DNA of 64,000 bases from Rhodocyclaceae bacterium (GCA_023150275.1 JAKLLG010000001.1:62001-126000); one strand, 5' to 3'; counted from the stretch's first letter, positions 18,120 to 26,899 are shown. The notes: generated by a model from the sequence alone, not told the origin. Made by a program: numbers and translations.

Positions 18120-18490
18120 GACTTCGGCACGAAGACCACGCCGGGCAGCCCATCGAAGTGGGCATCACAGGTCAGCAGGTCAGCCCCCGATTCCTGCGCC
18201 GTCGCATAGACGATCGCATCCGCCGTTGCCAAACGATATTGCCGATGCAACTCGGCGGCGAGCAAGGCGATGCGCGTATCGAGCGGTTTCACCACGCATT
18301 TCTGCGTGTAAGCGATCATCTGGTCGGATGCCTCCTCACCGACTTCGCGAGTCAGCCACTTTGCCAGTTCAAGCTGAACGATCGGCGGCACGATGCACTG
18401 TGACTTTTCCGGTATCTGCACCGCCAGGGATTTCCCCAGGTCGCTGCCAACCAGCCATTCGACCCAGACCGAGGTATCGACCACCCGCAT
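18116..18490 (-). CDS. vapC: PIN-domain ribonuclease toxin (VapC type)
   Basis: A 124-residue PIN-domain protein: MRVVDTSVWVEW with the first acidic ligand, an internal LELAKW, then TADAIVYATAQ and LLTCDAHFDGL with the remaining acidic residues. VapC toxins are Mg-dependent RNases, often cutting tRNA. The start codon shares one base with the antitoxin stop (TGATG), the usual coupling for toxin-antitoxin pairs. It converges on the rlmN-like gene with a 4-bp overlap. All expected PIN acids appear present, so it is probably active. Confidence 0.88.
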   Translation of the reverse strand: MRVVDTSVWVEWLVGSDLGKSLAVQIPEKSQCIVPPIVQLELAKWLTREVGEEASDQMIAYTQKCVVKPLDTRIALLAAELHRQYRLATADAIVYATAQESGADLLTCDAHFDGLPGVVFVPKS

Positions 18491-18702
18491 CAGAAGCGGT
18501 CCTCGCGGTCGCGGCAGGCCGACGGATCAGCACCGCTGGCGATGCCGGCAAGTTCATCGAGTTCGGGCAGTGGCATTACCAGCACACCCTTCCCCTTGGG
18601 AATGAAGACGAACTCCTGCCCGGCCTGCCAGTGCTGTGCGTCTCGCACCGGCTTCGGAATGGAAATCTGGAACTTGCTGGAAAGCGTTGCAGTTGCAGCC
18701 AT
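18490..18702 (-). CDS. vapB: AbrB/MazE-fold antitoxin (VapB type)
   Basis: A 70-residue swapped-hairpin AbrB-type DNA-binding protein. ATLSSKFQISIPKPVRD at the N-terminus is the family DNA-binding signature, followed by GQEFVFIPKGKGVLVMPL. The acidic C-terminal tail would wrap the VapC toxin. The ATG at 18702 is chosen; a TTG five codons earlier is possible. A sigma70-like promoter and a symmetrical operator lie just upstream, consistent with autoregulation by the VapBC complex. Confidence 0.85.
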   Translation of the reverse strand: MAATATLSSKFQISIPKPVRDAQHWQAGQEFVFIPKGKGVLVMPLPELDELAGIASGADPSACRDREDRF

Positions 18703-18705
18703 TTT

Positions 18706-18769
18706 CTTACCATCCAATTATCGATAAGCAACATGTAAGAAATTCTAGTGGCTAACTCGCCAAAAGCAA
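18706..18769 (-). promoter_or_regulatory. vapBC promoter and symmetrical operator
   Basis: On the minus strand TTGCTT (18764-18769) and TAGAAT (18742-18747) are 16 bp apart, giving a start near 18735. A palindrome centred at 18722/18723 consists of TTATCGATAA (18718-18727) flanked symmetrically by CTTAC (18706-18710) and GTAAG (18735-18739). The operator covers the start site and 5' leader, as expected for an autoregulated module. Confidence 0.6.
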
Positions 18770-18779
18770 GACCTGTCGA

Positions 18780-19679
18780 TCACTTCCGGCTGACCAGCAA
18801 CACCCCCGCCAGCACCAGCCCGGCACCGCCGATCTGCGCGAGCGACATCGGCTCGGCGAGCAGCCACCAGCCGAAGATGATCGTGAGCACCGGCCCCAGC
18901 GTGCCGATCAGTACCGCCCGCGCAGCGCCGATGCGGCGGATCGCCGCCGATTGCCAGAAGATCGGCAGCACGGTCGAGAAGAGCGCCATCGCCGCGCCAT
19001 AGGCATATACCGGCAGCGGTTGCACCAGCGCCGAGAGCGGCTGCGCGATGAAGAAATGCACCTGCGTCGCCACCGTAGACACCAGCATCGCCAGCGCCGC
19101 GAAGCGGGCCGAGCCGAGCCTGCGAATGGCCGGCTCCGCACCGGCGCTGTACATCGCATAGGTAAGCGCCGAGCCAAACACGAAAGCGGCGCCAGTGAGC
19201 ACCGTGCCGATGTCGCCGGCGATCTGTAGATCGTGCGCGAACGCGAGGCCGATGCCGGCGTAGGAAAGCGCAAGCGCACCAATTTGCCGTTTTTCCAGAA
19301 CCTGCCCCATGAACAGCACGCCGATCAGCACGGTCAGCGTCGGATAGGTAAACAGGATCAGCCGTTCGAGCCCTGCCGAGATGTACTGCAGGCCGAGGAA
19401 GTCGAGCATGCTGGAAGCGTAGTAGCCGAGCAGCCCGAGCGCCACCAGCATGCCCCAGTCGCGCCGCGAGAGCGGCGGCGCCGAGCGGCTGGCGGCCAAG
19501 CCAACCCACAGAAATACCGGCAGCGAGAACACCATGCGCAAGGAGAGCAGCGTCACCGCCTCCACCGGGGCTGCAGCATAAGCGAGCTTGACGAAGATGG
19601 CCTTGAACGAGAAGCCGAAAGCGGCGAGCACCGCGAGCGCGATGCCGAGTCGTTCGGCGGACCAGTGTTTCCAGGGCAT
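18780..19679 (-). CDS. EamA/DMT-family transporter
   Basis: A 299-residue inner-membrane protein with about ten hydrophobic helices arranged as two EamA repeats. It belongs to the drug/metabolite transporter superfamily, whose members export amino acids and other metabolites; the substrate is not evident. The start MPWKHWSAERLG at 19679 places a short cytoplasmic tail before helix one. It is divergent from a LysR regulator across 164 bp, which suggests that the regulator controls it. The vapBC genes follow downstream on the same strand but have their own promoter. Confidence 0.88.
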   Translation of the reverse strand: MPWKHWSAERLGIALAVLAAFGFSFKAIFVKLAYAAAPVEAVTLLSLRMVFSLPVFLWVGLAASRSAPPLSRRDWGMLVALGLLGYYASSMLDFLGLQYISAGLERLILFTYPTLTVLIGVLFMGQVLEKRQIGALALSYAGIGLAFAHDLQIAGDIGTVLTGAAFVFGSALTYAMYSAGAEPAIRRLGSARFAALAMLVSTVATQVHFFIAQPLSALVQPLPVYAYGAAMALFSTVLPIFWQSAAIRRIGAARAVLIGTLGPVLTIIFGWWLLAEPMSLAQIGGAGLVLAGVLLVSRK

Positions 19680-19826
19680 GGTGGCAAAGTATCGAGAACG
19701 ATCGTGCGCAGCAGCGTACGGTTTATACGAAATCATTAGTAACGAAAGGGCGCGGCGATTCAGCCTTAGGCTCAATAATGAAGGGCGCCGCACCCGTTCT
19801 ACAATTGCTATTATCGCAGCATTGAA

Positions 19827-19841
19827 TTCGTGTACTACGAA
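19827..19841 (+). promoter_or_regulatory. LysR-type box upstream of the LysR gene
   Basis: TTCGT (19827-19831) and ACGAA (19837-19841) form a perfect dyad with a 5-bp centre. The inner T and A give the T-N11-A pattern of LysR-family sites. It lies 2 bp before the regulator start codon, fitting autoregulation. Confidence 0.5.
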
Positions 19842-19843
19842 CG

Positions 19844-20731
19844 ATGCGCGACAATCTCACCGATCTCCGCCTCTTTGCGGCCGTAGCCGAGGCGCGCAAC
19901 CTCACCCGTGGCGCCGGGCGCGCACACCTCGCGCCCTCGTCCGCCAGCCATCGTCTGCAGCAGCTTGAAGCCGCGCTGGGCACAAGCTTGTTCGTGCGCC
20001 GCGCGCGCGGCGTCGAGCTCACCCGCGCCGGCGAGGCCTTGCTGCGCCACGCGCGACAGATTTTTGCGCAACTCGAACAGATGCACGCCGATCTCGCCCC
20101 GTTTGCCGCCGGCGTGCGCGGCCACGTCGCGCTGTGGGCCAACACGCACGCCACGCACAGCTTCCTGCCCGGCGACCTCGCCGAATTCCTGCGCGCCAAC
20201 CCGCAGGTCAGCGTCACGCTGGAGGAGCGCACCAGCCCGGAAATCGTGATGGCGGTGGCGCGCGGCGAGGTGGAACTGGGTGTCGTCGCCGAGCGGATCG
20301 AGGGCGCCGAGGTCGAGCTCGTTCCCTACCGCGCCGACCGCCTCGTGCTGATCGCCCCGCCAAGTCACCCGCTAGCTGCCAAGGTGAGCACCCGCTTCGC
20401 CGATGTACTCGACCACCCCTTCGTAATGCTGCATGCCGGTTCGGCGATCCACACCTTCACGATGAACACCGCCGCCGCCCTCGGGCGCCATCTCGACGTG
20501 CGCATCCAGGTACGCAGTTTCGAGGCCGTCTGCCGCATGGTCGGTGCCGGCGTCGGGCTGGGCATGGTGCCGAAAAGCGCCGTCAGCAGCGGCGGCCTCG
20601 CCGAACCGCCCGCCATCGTCGAGCTCGACGAAACCTGGGCACAGCGGGATCTCATGATCTGCATGCGTCAGCGCGCCATGCTCTCCGGGTTTGCCGCCGC
20701 GCTGGTCGCGCACCTCGCCGGCAACGCGTAA
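19844..20731 (+). CDS. LysR-family transcriptional regulator
   Basis: A 295-residue LysR regulator with an N-terminal winged helix-turn-helix (about residues 5-62: LRLFAAVAEARNLTRGAGRAHLAPSSASHRL) and a periplasmic-binding-like effector domain (about 90-290). It is transcribed away from the EamA transporter gene, the usual layout for a LysR protein and its target. The effector is unknown. Its stop codon lies inside a perfect inverted repeat that also precedes the next promoter. The protein resembles the CysB/CbbR-like majority group only in overall fold; no closer assignment is supported. Confidence 0.9.
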   Translation: MRDNLTDLRLFAAVAEARNLTRGAGRAHLAPSSASHRLQQLEAALGTSLFVRRARGVELTRAGEALLRHARQIFAQLEQMHADLAPFAAGVRGHVALWANTHATHSFLPGDLAEFLRANPQVSVTLEERTSPEIVMAVARGEVELGVVAERIEGAEVELVPYRADRLVLIAPPSHPLAAKVSTRFADVLDHPFVMLHAGSAIHTFTMNTAAALGRHLDVRIQVRSFEAVCRMVGAGVGLGMVPKSAVSSGGLAEPPAIVELDETWAQRDLMICMRQRAMLSGFAAALVAHLAGNA

Positions 20732-20757
20732 GTGAGCATGCGCTCACTTGCTATAAT
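20730..20757 (+). promoter_or_regulatory. phnA-like gene promoter with palindromic operator
   Basis: AAGTGAGC (20730-20737) and GCTCACTT (20742-20749) form a perfect inverted repeat with a 4-nt centre, followed after 2 nt by TATAAT (20752-20757). The palindrome occupies the spacer region of the promoter and overlaps the LysR stop codon. It resembles operators of dimeric repressors (for example TetR type). Confidence 0.5.
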
Positions 20758-20790
20758 CGGCCCTCCAGAAATTCGCCGCCGAGAAAGCCC

Positions 20791-21135
20791 ATGTCCGCCA
20801 CCCCGCCCTGCCCGCAATGCACCCTCGAAAACACCTACCCGGACGGTGCCAACTACGTCTGCGCCGACTGCGGTTTCGAGTGGCCGCAAGGCGCCGAGGC
20901 CGGCGCCGCCGATGACGACACGCGCATCGTCCGCGACGCCAACGGCACCGTGCTGCAGGACGGCGACGCCGTCGTGCTGATCAAGGATCTGAAGGTGAAG
21001 GGCAGTTCGACGGTGCTCAAGCAGGGCAGCAAGGTGAAGAGCATCCGCCTTGTTGGCGACGGCGACCACGAAGTCGATTGCCGCATGGACGCCGGCAACT
21101 TCATGCTCAAGGCCTGCTTTTTGAAGAAGGTCTGA
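20791..21135 (+). CDS. PhnA/YjdM-family zinc-ribbon protein
   Basis: A 114-residue protein with an N-terminal zinc ribbon (CPQC at residues 7-10 and CADC about 20 residues later) and the C-terminal PhnA domain (DGDAVVLIKDLKVKGSSTVLKQGSKVKSI). The family is often called 'alkylphosphonate utilisation PhnA', but no phosphonate genes are nearby and its biochemical role is unsettled. GAGAAAG (20781-20787) is a plausible Shine-Dalgarno. It is a single gene with its own promoter and a long inverted repeat after the stop. Confidence 0.88.
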   Translation: MSATPPCPQCTLENTYPDGANYVCADCGFEWPQGAEAGAADDDTRIVRDANGTVLQDGDAVVLIKDLKVKGSSTVLKQGSKVKSIRLVGDGDHEVDCRMDAGNFMLKACFLKKV

Positions 21136-21154
21136 GCCGCTGCCATCCCGAATC

Positions 21155-21197
21155 CATCCATGCAATTGCGGAGTCGAACGCCGTAATTGCATGGATG
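21155..21197 (+). repeat. Long inverted repeat after the phnA-like gene
   Basis: Arms of 17 bp (21155-21171 and 21181-21197) match with a single mismatch around a 9-nt loop. The hairpin lies 20 nt past the stop but has no T-run, so it may be an mRNA-stabilising structure or a repeat element rather than a standard terminator. The rest of 21136-21336 shows no gene. Confidence 0.6.
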
Positions 21198-21336
21198 ACA
21201 AACCGACACCTCAGCGAAAGACTGCACGCCGGGCTGGCAGAGACGCTTGCCACTGACTGAAAGCTCAGCGGCACGCACAGCCGCGACGACGCCGGAATGG
21301 GGCGCTTCCGCGCTTGCAGCGATAGCCCTGTCGGAA

Positions 21337-21723
21337 TCAGGTCGCAATGATGGTGTCGCTGTAGCGGGCGACGGTGCGATCGTGCGTCACCAGCCGCATC
21401 GGCTCGGCCAATGCCTGCGCGACCAGCAGGCGATCAAAGGGATCAGCGTGGTGACGCGGCAACTCCTCGACGGCGACAACATGCTCGGGCTCGATGGGCA
21501 GGAAGCGATAGCCCGCCTCACGGAAATAGCCCATCGCCTCCTGGCCGGACACCGGCATGTCGCCACGCCCGAGGCAGTGTTTGATGGAAATTTCCCAGAG
21601 CGTGGCGGCACTGATCCAGATCGTGGATTTTGGCGATTCGATGAGCGCGCGCGTCTTCACCGGGAGTTTTGGACTGTCGGCAATCGCCCACAGAGCGACG
21701 TGCGTGTCGAGCAGGAGGTTCAT
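21337..21723 (-). CDS. PIN-domain toxin of a Phd/PIN module
   Basis: A 128-residue PIN protein starting MNLLLDTHVALW, with LWEISIKHCLG, DPFDRLLVAQA and LVTHDRTVARY supplying the acidic active-site residues. The LLLDTH...LWE pattern is typical of the PIN toxins paired with Phd-type antitoxins. The ATG at 21723 shares a base with the antitoxin stop; a GTG one codon earlier is possible. It is probably an RNase held inactive by the upstream protein. Confidence 0.88.
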   Translation of the reverse strand: MNLLLDTHVALWAIADSPKLPVKTRALIESPKSTIWISAATLWEISIKHCLGRGDMPVSGQEAMGYFREAGYRFLPIEPEHVVAVEELPRHHADPFDRLLVAQALAEPMRLVTHDRTVARYSDTIIAT

Positions 21724-21965
21724 CACTGCGCGCCCAGAAAGAGAGCAGCGGCCTCGGCATTGTGCGCGTCGATATCGTCCGGAACCTCGAATTTGCCGCG
21801 GGCAACGCCGATGCGCTGGCCGGCGGGCAGTGCGTCCACCGGCACCAGCCGAGCGGCGGGACGGCCGTTGCGCGCAATGATGATTTCCCGCTCCTCACCC
21901 TGTTCGATGGATTCCACCAAACGGGATAGCGAAGATTTGGCTTGCAGCATGTTGACAGAGGTCAT
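21723..21965 (-). CDS. Phd/YefM-family antitoxin
   Basis: An 80-residue antitoxin. MLQAKSSLSRLVESIEQGEEREIIIARNGRPAARLVP is the Phd/YefM DNA-binding fold signature; the rest is the flexible toxin-binding tail. The ATG at 21965 follows CTGGAG. The pair has its own promoter with an operator-like repeat just upstream, consistent with autoregulation. Confidence 0.87.
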   Translation of the reverse strand: MTSVNMLQAKSSLSRLVESIEQGEEREIIIARNGRPAARLVPVDALPAGQRIGVARGKFEVPDDIDAHNAEAAALFLGAQ

Positions 21966-21985
21966 GAAATTCTCCAGAACGAAGA

Positions 21986-22017
21986 GTTAGTCTGGTCTGG
22001 CTAACCTTGCTTGTCAA
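21986..22017 (-). promoter_or_regulatory. Promoter/operator of the Phd/PIN module
   Basis: The minus strand has a perfect TTGACA (22012-22017) and, 17 bp on, a weak CAGACT -10 (21989-21994). The inverted repeat GTTAG/CTAAC (21986-21990 with 22001-22005, 10-bp centre) overlaps the -10, where an antitoxin repressor would bind. Confidence 0.5.
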
Positions 22018-22078
22018 GCACGCAAAAGGGAAACGCAAATTTTCCCCTTGCGATGCCTGCAAATGGCTTGCGAAGGGA

Positions 22079-22465
22079 TCAGATGATCGCCAGCACCGCC
22101 CTGAGGTCGATCCCGGCACCACTCGAGGCCTCACCCCCGCGCAGTTCCCGGCCATCGCCGGCCACCATGGCGCCGGTTTCGAGCAGGCGCTCAAGCAGCG
22201 CGCGCCCGAGGCGGCCACCGATGTGCGGCTGCTTTTCCGTCCAGTCCAGGCAACTCCGCGCGTGTTTCGCCGGATCGCGGTCATCGGTGTCGAAGCCCTG
22301 CGTTTCGGCCCAGCGTCGGCCGCTTTCGGTGAGGCGGTAGGTGCCATCCTGCAGGCGCAGATAGCCGGCGGCTTCCAGTGCTTCGCGCAGTGCAATGCCG
22401 GCCTCGCCGGCGAGGTGGCCGTAACAGCGGCGCGCCGCCTTCAGTGCCGGCGTTGCGTGCGCCAC
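22079..22465 (-). pseudogene. Truncated ArsR-family regulator (effector half only)
   Basis: The readable part, beginning at about residue PALKAARRCYGHLAGEAG and running through TYRLTESGRRWAETQG, SCLDWTEKQPHIGGRLG and LLERLLETG, matches the C-terminal half of a group of ArsR-type winged-helix regulators of about 230 residues. The DNA-binding N-terminal half is missing: upstream of a possible GTG start at 22465 lies the stop of the DUF853 ATPase gene only 5 bp away. So the gene appears to have lost about 100 residues by deletion at the junction. It could survive as a stand-alone domain, but gene decay is the simpler reading. Confidence 0.6.
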
Positions 22466-22469
22466 CGCG

Positions 22470-23999
22470 TCACCGGCGCTTGCCGCCACCAAGGATGGAG
22501 CCGAGCACGCCGCGGATGATCTCGCGGCCAACCTGCGAGCCGATCGCACGTGCGGCGCTCTTGGCTGCGGCCTCGACGACCGATTCGCGGCCGCGCGTCG
22601 TACCGCGCCCGGTGCCGGCACCGCCGCCGAAGAGACCGCCCAGGCTGCCGAAAAAACCACCGCCCGAGGATTCCTCGGCTGCTGCCGGTACCGGTGCCTC
22701 GGCAGCCTGCGCTGCCTGCGCCGCTTCGGTACGCGCCTTCAGCTTCTCGTAGGCCGATTCGCGGTCTTCGGATTTTTCATAGACGCCATAAACCAGCGAT
22801 GCGGCGATCACCGCCTTGCGCTCCTCGGCATTGAGCGGCCCGATGCGCGAAGCCGGCGGCAGCACGAAGGCGCGCTCCACGATGCTCGGGCGCCCCTTCT
22901 CGTCGAGGAAGGAGACCAGTGCTTCGCCGACGCCGAGTTCGGTAATCACCGCCGCCGCGTCGAAGGCGGGGTTGGCGCGCAGCGTTTCGGCCGCCGTCTT
23001 CACCGCCTTCTGGTCGCGCGGCGTGAAGGCGCGCAGCGCGTGCTGGACGCGGTTGCCCAACTGGCCGAGCACCTTGTCCGGAATGTCGAGCGGGTTCTGC
23101 GAGACGAAGTAGACGCCGACACCCTTCGAACGGATCAGGCGCACGACCTGCTCGATCTTTTCGAGCAGCGCCGGCGGCGCCTCGTTAAAGAGCAGGTGCG
23201 CCTCGTCGAAGAAGAAGACGAGCTTCGGCTTGTCGACGTCGCCGACTTCCGGCAACTGCTCGAAGAGTTCGGCGAGCAGCCAGAGCAGGAAGGTGGAGTA
23301 GAGGCGCGGACTGGCCATCAGCTGGTCGGCGGCAAGCACGTTGATGACGCCCTTGCCGTCGACGGTCTGCATCAGGTCGTTGATGTCGAGCATCGGTTCG
23401 CCGAAGAAAGCTTCGCCGCCCTGCTCGCCGAGCGTCAGCAGCGCACGCTGGATGGCGCCGATCGAGGCGGCCGAGACGTTGCCGTATTCGGTGGTGAAGG
23501 TCTTCGCGTTCTCGCCGACGTGCTGCACCATCGCACGCAGGTCCTTGAGGTCGAGCAGCAGCAGGCCCTGGTCGTCGGCGATCTTGAACACCAGCTGCAG
23601 CACGCCGGCCTGCGTGTCGTTGAGGTTGAGCAGCCGGGAGAGCAGGATCGGCCCCATGTCGGAGATCGTCGCCCGCACCGGATGGCCGGCGGCACCGTAG
23701 ACATCCCAGAACGCGGCCGGGTACTTCGCCGGCGCCCAGCCCTCGACCTTCAGCGCCTTCAGGCGCTCGGCGAGCTTCGGCGACTCGACGCCGGCGGCGG
23801 CGATGCCGGAGAGGTCGCCCTTCACGTCGGCCATGAACACCGGCACGCCGATGGACGAGAAGCGCTCGGCCAGCACCTGCAGCGTGATCGTCTTGCCGGT
23901 GCCGGTGGCGCCGGTGATCAGGCCGTGGCGATTGGCCAGCGCGGGCAGGAGGGCGAGATCGGTGCCAGCATGGCGGGCGATGACGAGGGGATTGATCAT
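22470..23999 (-). CDS. DUF853/HerA-FtsK-like ATPase (YjgR type)
   Basis: A 509-residue P-loop ATPase of the DUF853 family (E. coli YjgR has 500 residues). Walker A is GATGTGKT, near residues 30-37, in [19 protein letters not shown]. Walker B is [12 protein letters not shown]. The HerA/FtsK-like sensor region is [13 protein letters not shown]. The C-terminal 80 residues are low-complexity Ala/Gly ([15 protein letters not shown]) followed by a short helical end, as in YjgR. Function is not established; the family is annotated as a putative NTPase or helicase. The start [12 protein letters not shown] at 23999 matches family length. It is divergent from mltF. Confidence 0.88.
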   Translation of the reverse strand: MINPLVIARHAGTDLALLPALANRHGLITGATGTGKTITLQVLAERFSSIGVPVFMADVKGDLSGIAAAGVESPKLAERLKALKVEGWAPAKYPAAFWDVYGAAGHPVRATISDMGPILLSRLLNLNDTQAGVLQLVFKIADDQGLLLLDLKDLRAMVQHVGENAKTFTTEYGNVSAASIGAIQRALLTLGEQGGEAFFGEPMLDINDLMQTVDGKGVINVLAADQLMASPRLYSTFLLWLLAELFEQLPEVGDVDKPKLVFFFDEAHLLFNEAPPALLEKIEQVVRLIRSKGVGVYFVSQNPLDIPDKVLGQLGNRVQHALRAFTPRDQKAVKTAAETLRANPAFDAAAVITELGVGEALVSFLDEKGRPSIVERAFVLPPASRIGPLNAEERKAVIAASLVYGVYEKSEDRESAYEKLKARTEAAQAAQAAEAPVPAAAEESSGGGFFGSLGGLFGGGAGTGRGTTRGRESVVEAAAKSAARAIGSQVGREIIRGVLGSILGGGKRR

Positions 24000-24072
24000 G
24001 ATGATGGCAGCCCTGAGGGTCGGTGAGTATGATTGAGAGATTCTATCAGCGCCCCCAGCGGAGAACGACGCC

Positions 24073-25557
24073 ATGCCAGCCCATCCCCGGACGATCTCGC
24101 CACTCTGCGCGATCATCGCAGCGACCGTCCTCCTGCTCGCACCAGCCGTCAGCGCCGAAACACCGGTTGCACCGCAGAAGAAAGTGCAGCGCGCAGTGCT
24201 ATCAACGGAAGCGAAGGTTTACAAGGACGACTTCGACGCCATGCTGAAGCGCCGCATCATCCGCGTCGCCGTCCCCTACAGCCGCACGCTGTTCTTCAAC
24301 GACAAGGGCATGCAGCGCGGACTGACCGCCGAGAATCTGCAACAGTTCGAGCGCTGGCTGAACAGGAAGTACAAGACCGGCACCCGGCCGCTCACGGTTT
24401 ATACGATACCGACCACGCGCGACAAGTTGTTGCAGAAGGTCATCGACGGCAAGGCCGAGATCGCCGCAGGCAACCTCACGATCACGCCCGAACGCGATGC
24501 GAAGGTCGATTTTTCAAACCCGATCACGCAGAGCGAAGTCTTCGAGGTGGTTGTCACCGGGCCGGCCTCGCCAAAGATTGCGACTCTCGACGATCTGGCC
24601 GGCAAGGAAATCCACGTACGGCCGTCGAGCAGCTATCACACCAGCCTGCAAACGCTCAACGAGACTTTCCGCAAGTCCGGAAAACCGCTGATGACGCTAC
24701 GCCTCGTTCCCGACGCGCTTGAGGACGAGGACATGATGGACATGCTGAACGCCGGCGTGCTCAACATCATCATCGTCGACGACTGGAAGGCTTCGTTATG
24801 GGCGAGCATGCTGCCGAACCTGCAGGTACACAAGGATATCAAGGTCAGCGATGGCGGCCATATCGGCTGGGCCTTCCGCGAAGGCAGCCCGCAACTGGCC
24901 GCCGTGATCAATGAATTCTTGACGGAAAACCGCAAGGTGATGGGTAGCGCCGAGCAGCGGCTGGCCAGCTACCAGAAGCGCCTCAAGAAGATGAAGAATC
25001 CAACTGCAAACTCGGACTGGCAGCGCTTCGAGCAAACCATGAGCTTCTTCAAGGTCTATGGCGAGCGCTACCACTTCGACTACCTGATGGTAACCGCGCA
25101 GGGCTTTCAGGAGTCCGGGCTGAACCAGAACGCGAAGAGCCAGGTGGGCGCCATCGGGATCATGCAACTGATGCCGGCGACCGGCAAGGAACTGGCGGTT
25201 GGCGACATTCACCAGGCGGAACCCAACATCCACGGCGGCATCAAGTACATGCGCAAGCTGATGGACGTCTATTTCGACGACGCCGATTTCGACGAAACCA
25301 ACCGTACGCTGTTCGCCTTCGCCGCCTACAACGCCGGGCCGGGACGCATCGCCCGGCTGCGCAAGGAAGCCGAAACCAAGGGGCTGGATCCGGACAAGTG
25401 GTTCAACAACGTCGAACTGGTTGCCGCCGAGCGCGTCGGCCAGGAAACCGTGGGCTACGTGCGCAACATCTACAAGTACTACGCCGCCTACAAGCTGCAG
25501 CTGGAAACCCTGGAAGCGCGCAAGGCGGCGCTGCAGGAGACGACGGGCGCGAAATAA
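24073..25557 (+). CDS. mltF: Membrane-bound lytic transglycosylase F-like protein
   Basis: A 494-residue secreted protein. A signal peptide (about 1-28, ending AVSA) is followed by a periplasmic-binding-protein-like domain (about 60-290) and a C-terminal SLT domain (about 320-470). This is the MltF architecture. The catalytic Glu is E347 in QGFQESGLN, followed by [16 protein letters not shown] and [11 protein letters not shown]. It would cleave peptidoglycan glycan strands to 1,6-anhydro ends in the periplasm. No lipobox cysteine is seen, so unlike some lytic transglycosylases it is probably not a lipoprotein. The gene stands alone, with a terminator-like hairpin between it and yebC. Confidence 0.9.
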   Translation: MPAHPRTISPLCAIIAATVLLLAPAVSAETPVAPQKKVQRAVLSTEAKVYKDDFDAMLKRRIIRVAVPYSRTLFFNDKGMQRGLTAENLQQFERWLNRKYKTGTRPLTVYTIPTTRDKLLQKVIDGKAEIAAGNLTITPERDAKVDFSNPITQSEVFEVVVTGPASPKIATLDDLAGKEIHVRPSSSYHTSLQTLNETFRKSGKPLMTLRLVPDALEDEDMMDMLNAGVLNIIIVDDWKASLWASMLPNLQVHKDIKVSDGGHIGWAFREGSPQLAAVINEFLTENRKVMGSAEQRLASYQKRLKKMKNPTANSDWQRFEQTMSFFKVYGERYHFDYLMVTAQGFQESGLNQNAKSQVGAIGIMQLMPATGKELAVGDIHQAEPNIHGGIKYMRKLMDVYFDDADFDETNRTLFAFAAYNAGPGRIARLRKEAETKGLDPDKWFNNVELVAAERVGQETVGYVRNIYKYYAAYKLQLETLEARKAALQETTGAK

Positions 25558-25567
25558 GCCCGACGGG

Positions 25568-25613
25568 TATAATGGCGCCCATCGCCGCGCCCCTCCGGGC
25601 GCGGCCTCGTTTT
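25568..25613 (+). terminator. Hairpin between mltF and yebC, preceded by a TATAAT box
   Basis: CCGCGCCC (25585-25592) pairs perfectly with GGGCGCGG (25597-25604) and TTTT follows at 25610-25613, five nt after the stem. TATAAT lies just upstream at 25568-25573. The structure can serve as mltF terminator; if the -10 box is the yebC promoter, the hairpin is in the yebC leader and could attenuate it. Confidence 0.55.
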
Positions 25614-25629
25614 CAGCAAGAGGACCGTC

Positions 25630-26355
25630 ATGGCAGGACACAGCAAATGGGCCAATATCCAGCACCGCAAGGGTCGCCAGGATGAGAAGCGCGGCGCCGC
25701 CTTCTCCAAGATCGCCAAGGAAATCACCGTCGCTGCCAAGATGAGTGGCGGCGACCCGGCCTTCAACCCGCGCCTGCGCGTGGCGATCGACAAGGGCAAG
25801 GCCGTCAATATGCCCAAGGACAAGATCGACACCGCGATCAAGAAGGGCACCGGCGAACTCGAAGGTGTCGATTACATCGAGGTGCGCTACGAGGGCTACG
25901 GCATCGGCGGCGCGGCGGTGATGGTCGATTGCCTCACCGACAACAAGACGCGCACCGTCGCTGAAGTTCGCCACGCCTTCAACAAGTATGGCGGCAACAT
26001 GGGCACCGACGGTTGCGTCGCCTTCCAGTTCAAGCACTGTGGCCAGTTGCTGTTCGCCCCGGGAACCGATGAAGGCAAGCTGATGGACGCCGCCATCGAG
26101 GCCGGTGCCGAGGATGTGCTGACCAATGACGACGGATCAATCGAAGTCATCACCGCGCCCGGCGACTATCTGACGGTCAAGGAGACGCTCGAAGCCGCCG
26201 GCTTCACCTCGGAGTTCAGCCAGGTGACGATGAAGGCCGAGAACGAAACCGAGCTCTCCGGCGAAGACGGTGTCAGGATGCAGAAGCTGCTCGACGTGCT
26301 GGAAGCGCTCGACGACGTGCAGGAGGTTTATACCAGCGTCGTCATCGAGGCGTAG
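25630..26355 (+). CDS. yebC: YebC/TACO1-family protein
   Basis: A 241-residue member of the YebC/PmpR family with the invariant start [18 protein letters not shown]. The block [21 protein letters not shown] and the C-terminal [16 protein letters not shown] are also typical. The family has been described as DNA-binding regulators and, more recently, as factors that help ribosomes through proline stretches. In many betaproteobacteria yebC lies just before ruvC; here a toxin-antitoxin pair and an EamA transporter intervene. AAGAGGA upstream of the ATG is a good ribosome binding site. Confidence 0.95.
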   Translation: MAGHSKWANIQHRKGRQDEKRGAAFSKIAKEITVAAKMSGGDPAFNPRLRVAIDKGKAVNMPKDKIDTAIKKGTGELEGVDYIEVRYEGYGIGGAAVMVDCLTDNKTRTVAEVRHAFNKYGGNMGTDGCVAFQFKHCGQLLFAPGTDEGKLMDAAIEAGAEDVLTNDDGSIEVITAPGDYLTVKETLEAAGFTSEFSQVTMKAENETELSGEDGVRMQKLLDVLEALDDVQEVYTSVVIEA

Positions 26356-26388
26356 GGTCCGCCGCAAATCTCACTGCTGGAAAACACC

Positions 26389-26634
26389 ATGCCTGCCATT
26401 GACCTTAAACCTGCCGACATGCGCCGCCTCGAAAAGCTGGCGGCCGCCGCTGGCCGCCGCCCGGAAGCGATGCTGCCGTTCGTTCTGCGCGATGGTTTCG
26501 ATTACTGCGAACGCATGGTCAAGGCAACCCATCAAGGGCAGGCTGACATCGACAAGCACGGGACGGTGTCAGCCGAGGCGGTGGCAAGCAAAGCTCGCGC
26601 GGTGATCGCCCGGCATGGCCGGCAGGCCGCTTGA
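26389..26634 (+). CDS. Small antitoxin-like protein preceding a RelE/ParE toxin
   Basis: An 81-residue protein, MPAIDLKPADMRRLEKLAAAAGRRPEAML at its N-terminus, resembling ribbon-helix-helix antitoxins that pair with ParE toxins. It starts 34 nt after yebC and overlaps the toxin gene by 20 nt. No separate promoter is seen, so it may depend on yebC transcription. The assignment depends mainly on position next to the toxin. Confidence 0.72.
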   Translation: MPAIDLKPADMRRLEKLAAAAGRRPEAMLPFVLRDGFDYCERMVKATHQGQADIDKHGTVSAEAVASKARAVIARHGRQAA

Positions 26635-26899
26635 GTGGTCGCGACTCGCGGAGCGTGATTACCTCTCCGCGCTCGCCTACCTGGCCGAGGTCGCGGGTGA
26701 GGCAATCGCGCTCAGGGTCCTCGAACGCACCGAGAAGGCACTTCGCCTGATTTCCCGGCAGCCCGATATCGGCACCCCTGGTCGGAGTGCCGGCACCCGT
26801 GAATATGCGGTCGCACACACCGGCCACACCATCATCTATCGCGTCGCCGCACGACGCATCGTCATCCTTCGATACTGGCATCAACGCCGAGATATCTGA
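26615..26899 (+). CDS. RelE/ParE-family toxin
   Basis: A 94-residue toxin of the RelE/ParE fold: LEWSRLAERDYLSALAYLAE at the start, RVLERTEKALRLISRQPDIGTPGR in the middle, and YAVAHTGHTIIYRVAARRIVILRYWHQRRD at the end, which is the usual pattern of ParE-type proteins. Members poison gyrase or cleave mRNA on the ribosome; which applies here is unknown. It overlaps the antitoxin gene. Confidence 0.85.
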   Translation: MAGRPLEWSRLAERDYLSALAYLAEVAGEAIALRVLERTEKALRLISRQPDIGTPGRSAGTREYAVAHTGHTIIYRVAARRIVILRYWHQRRDI

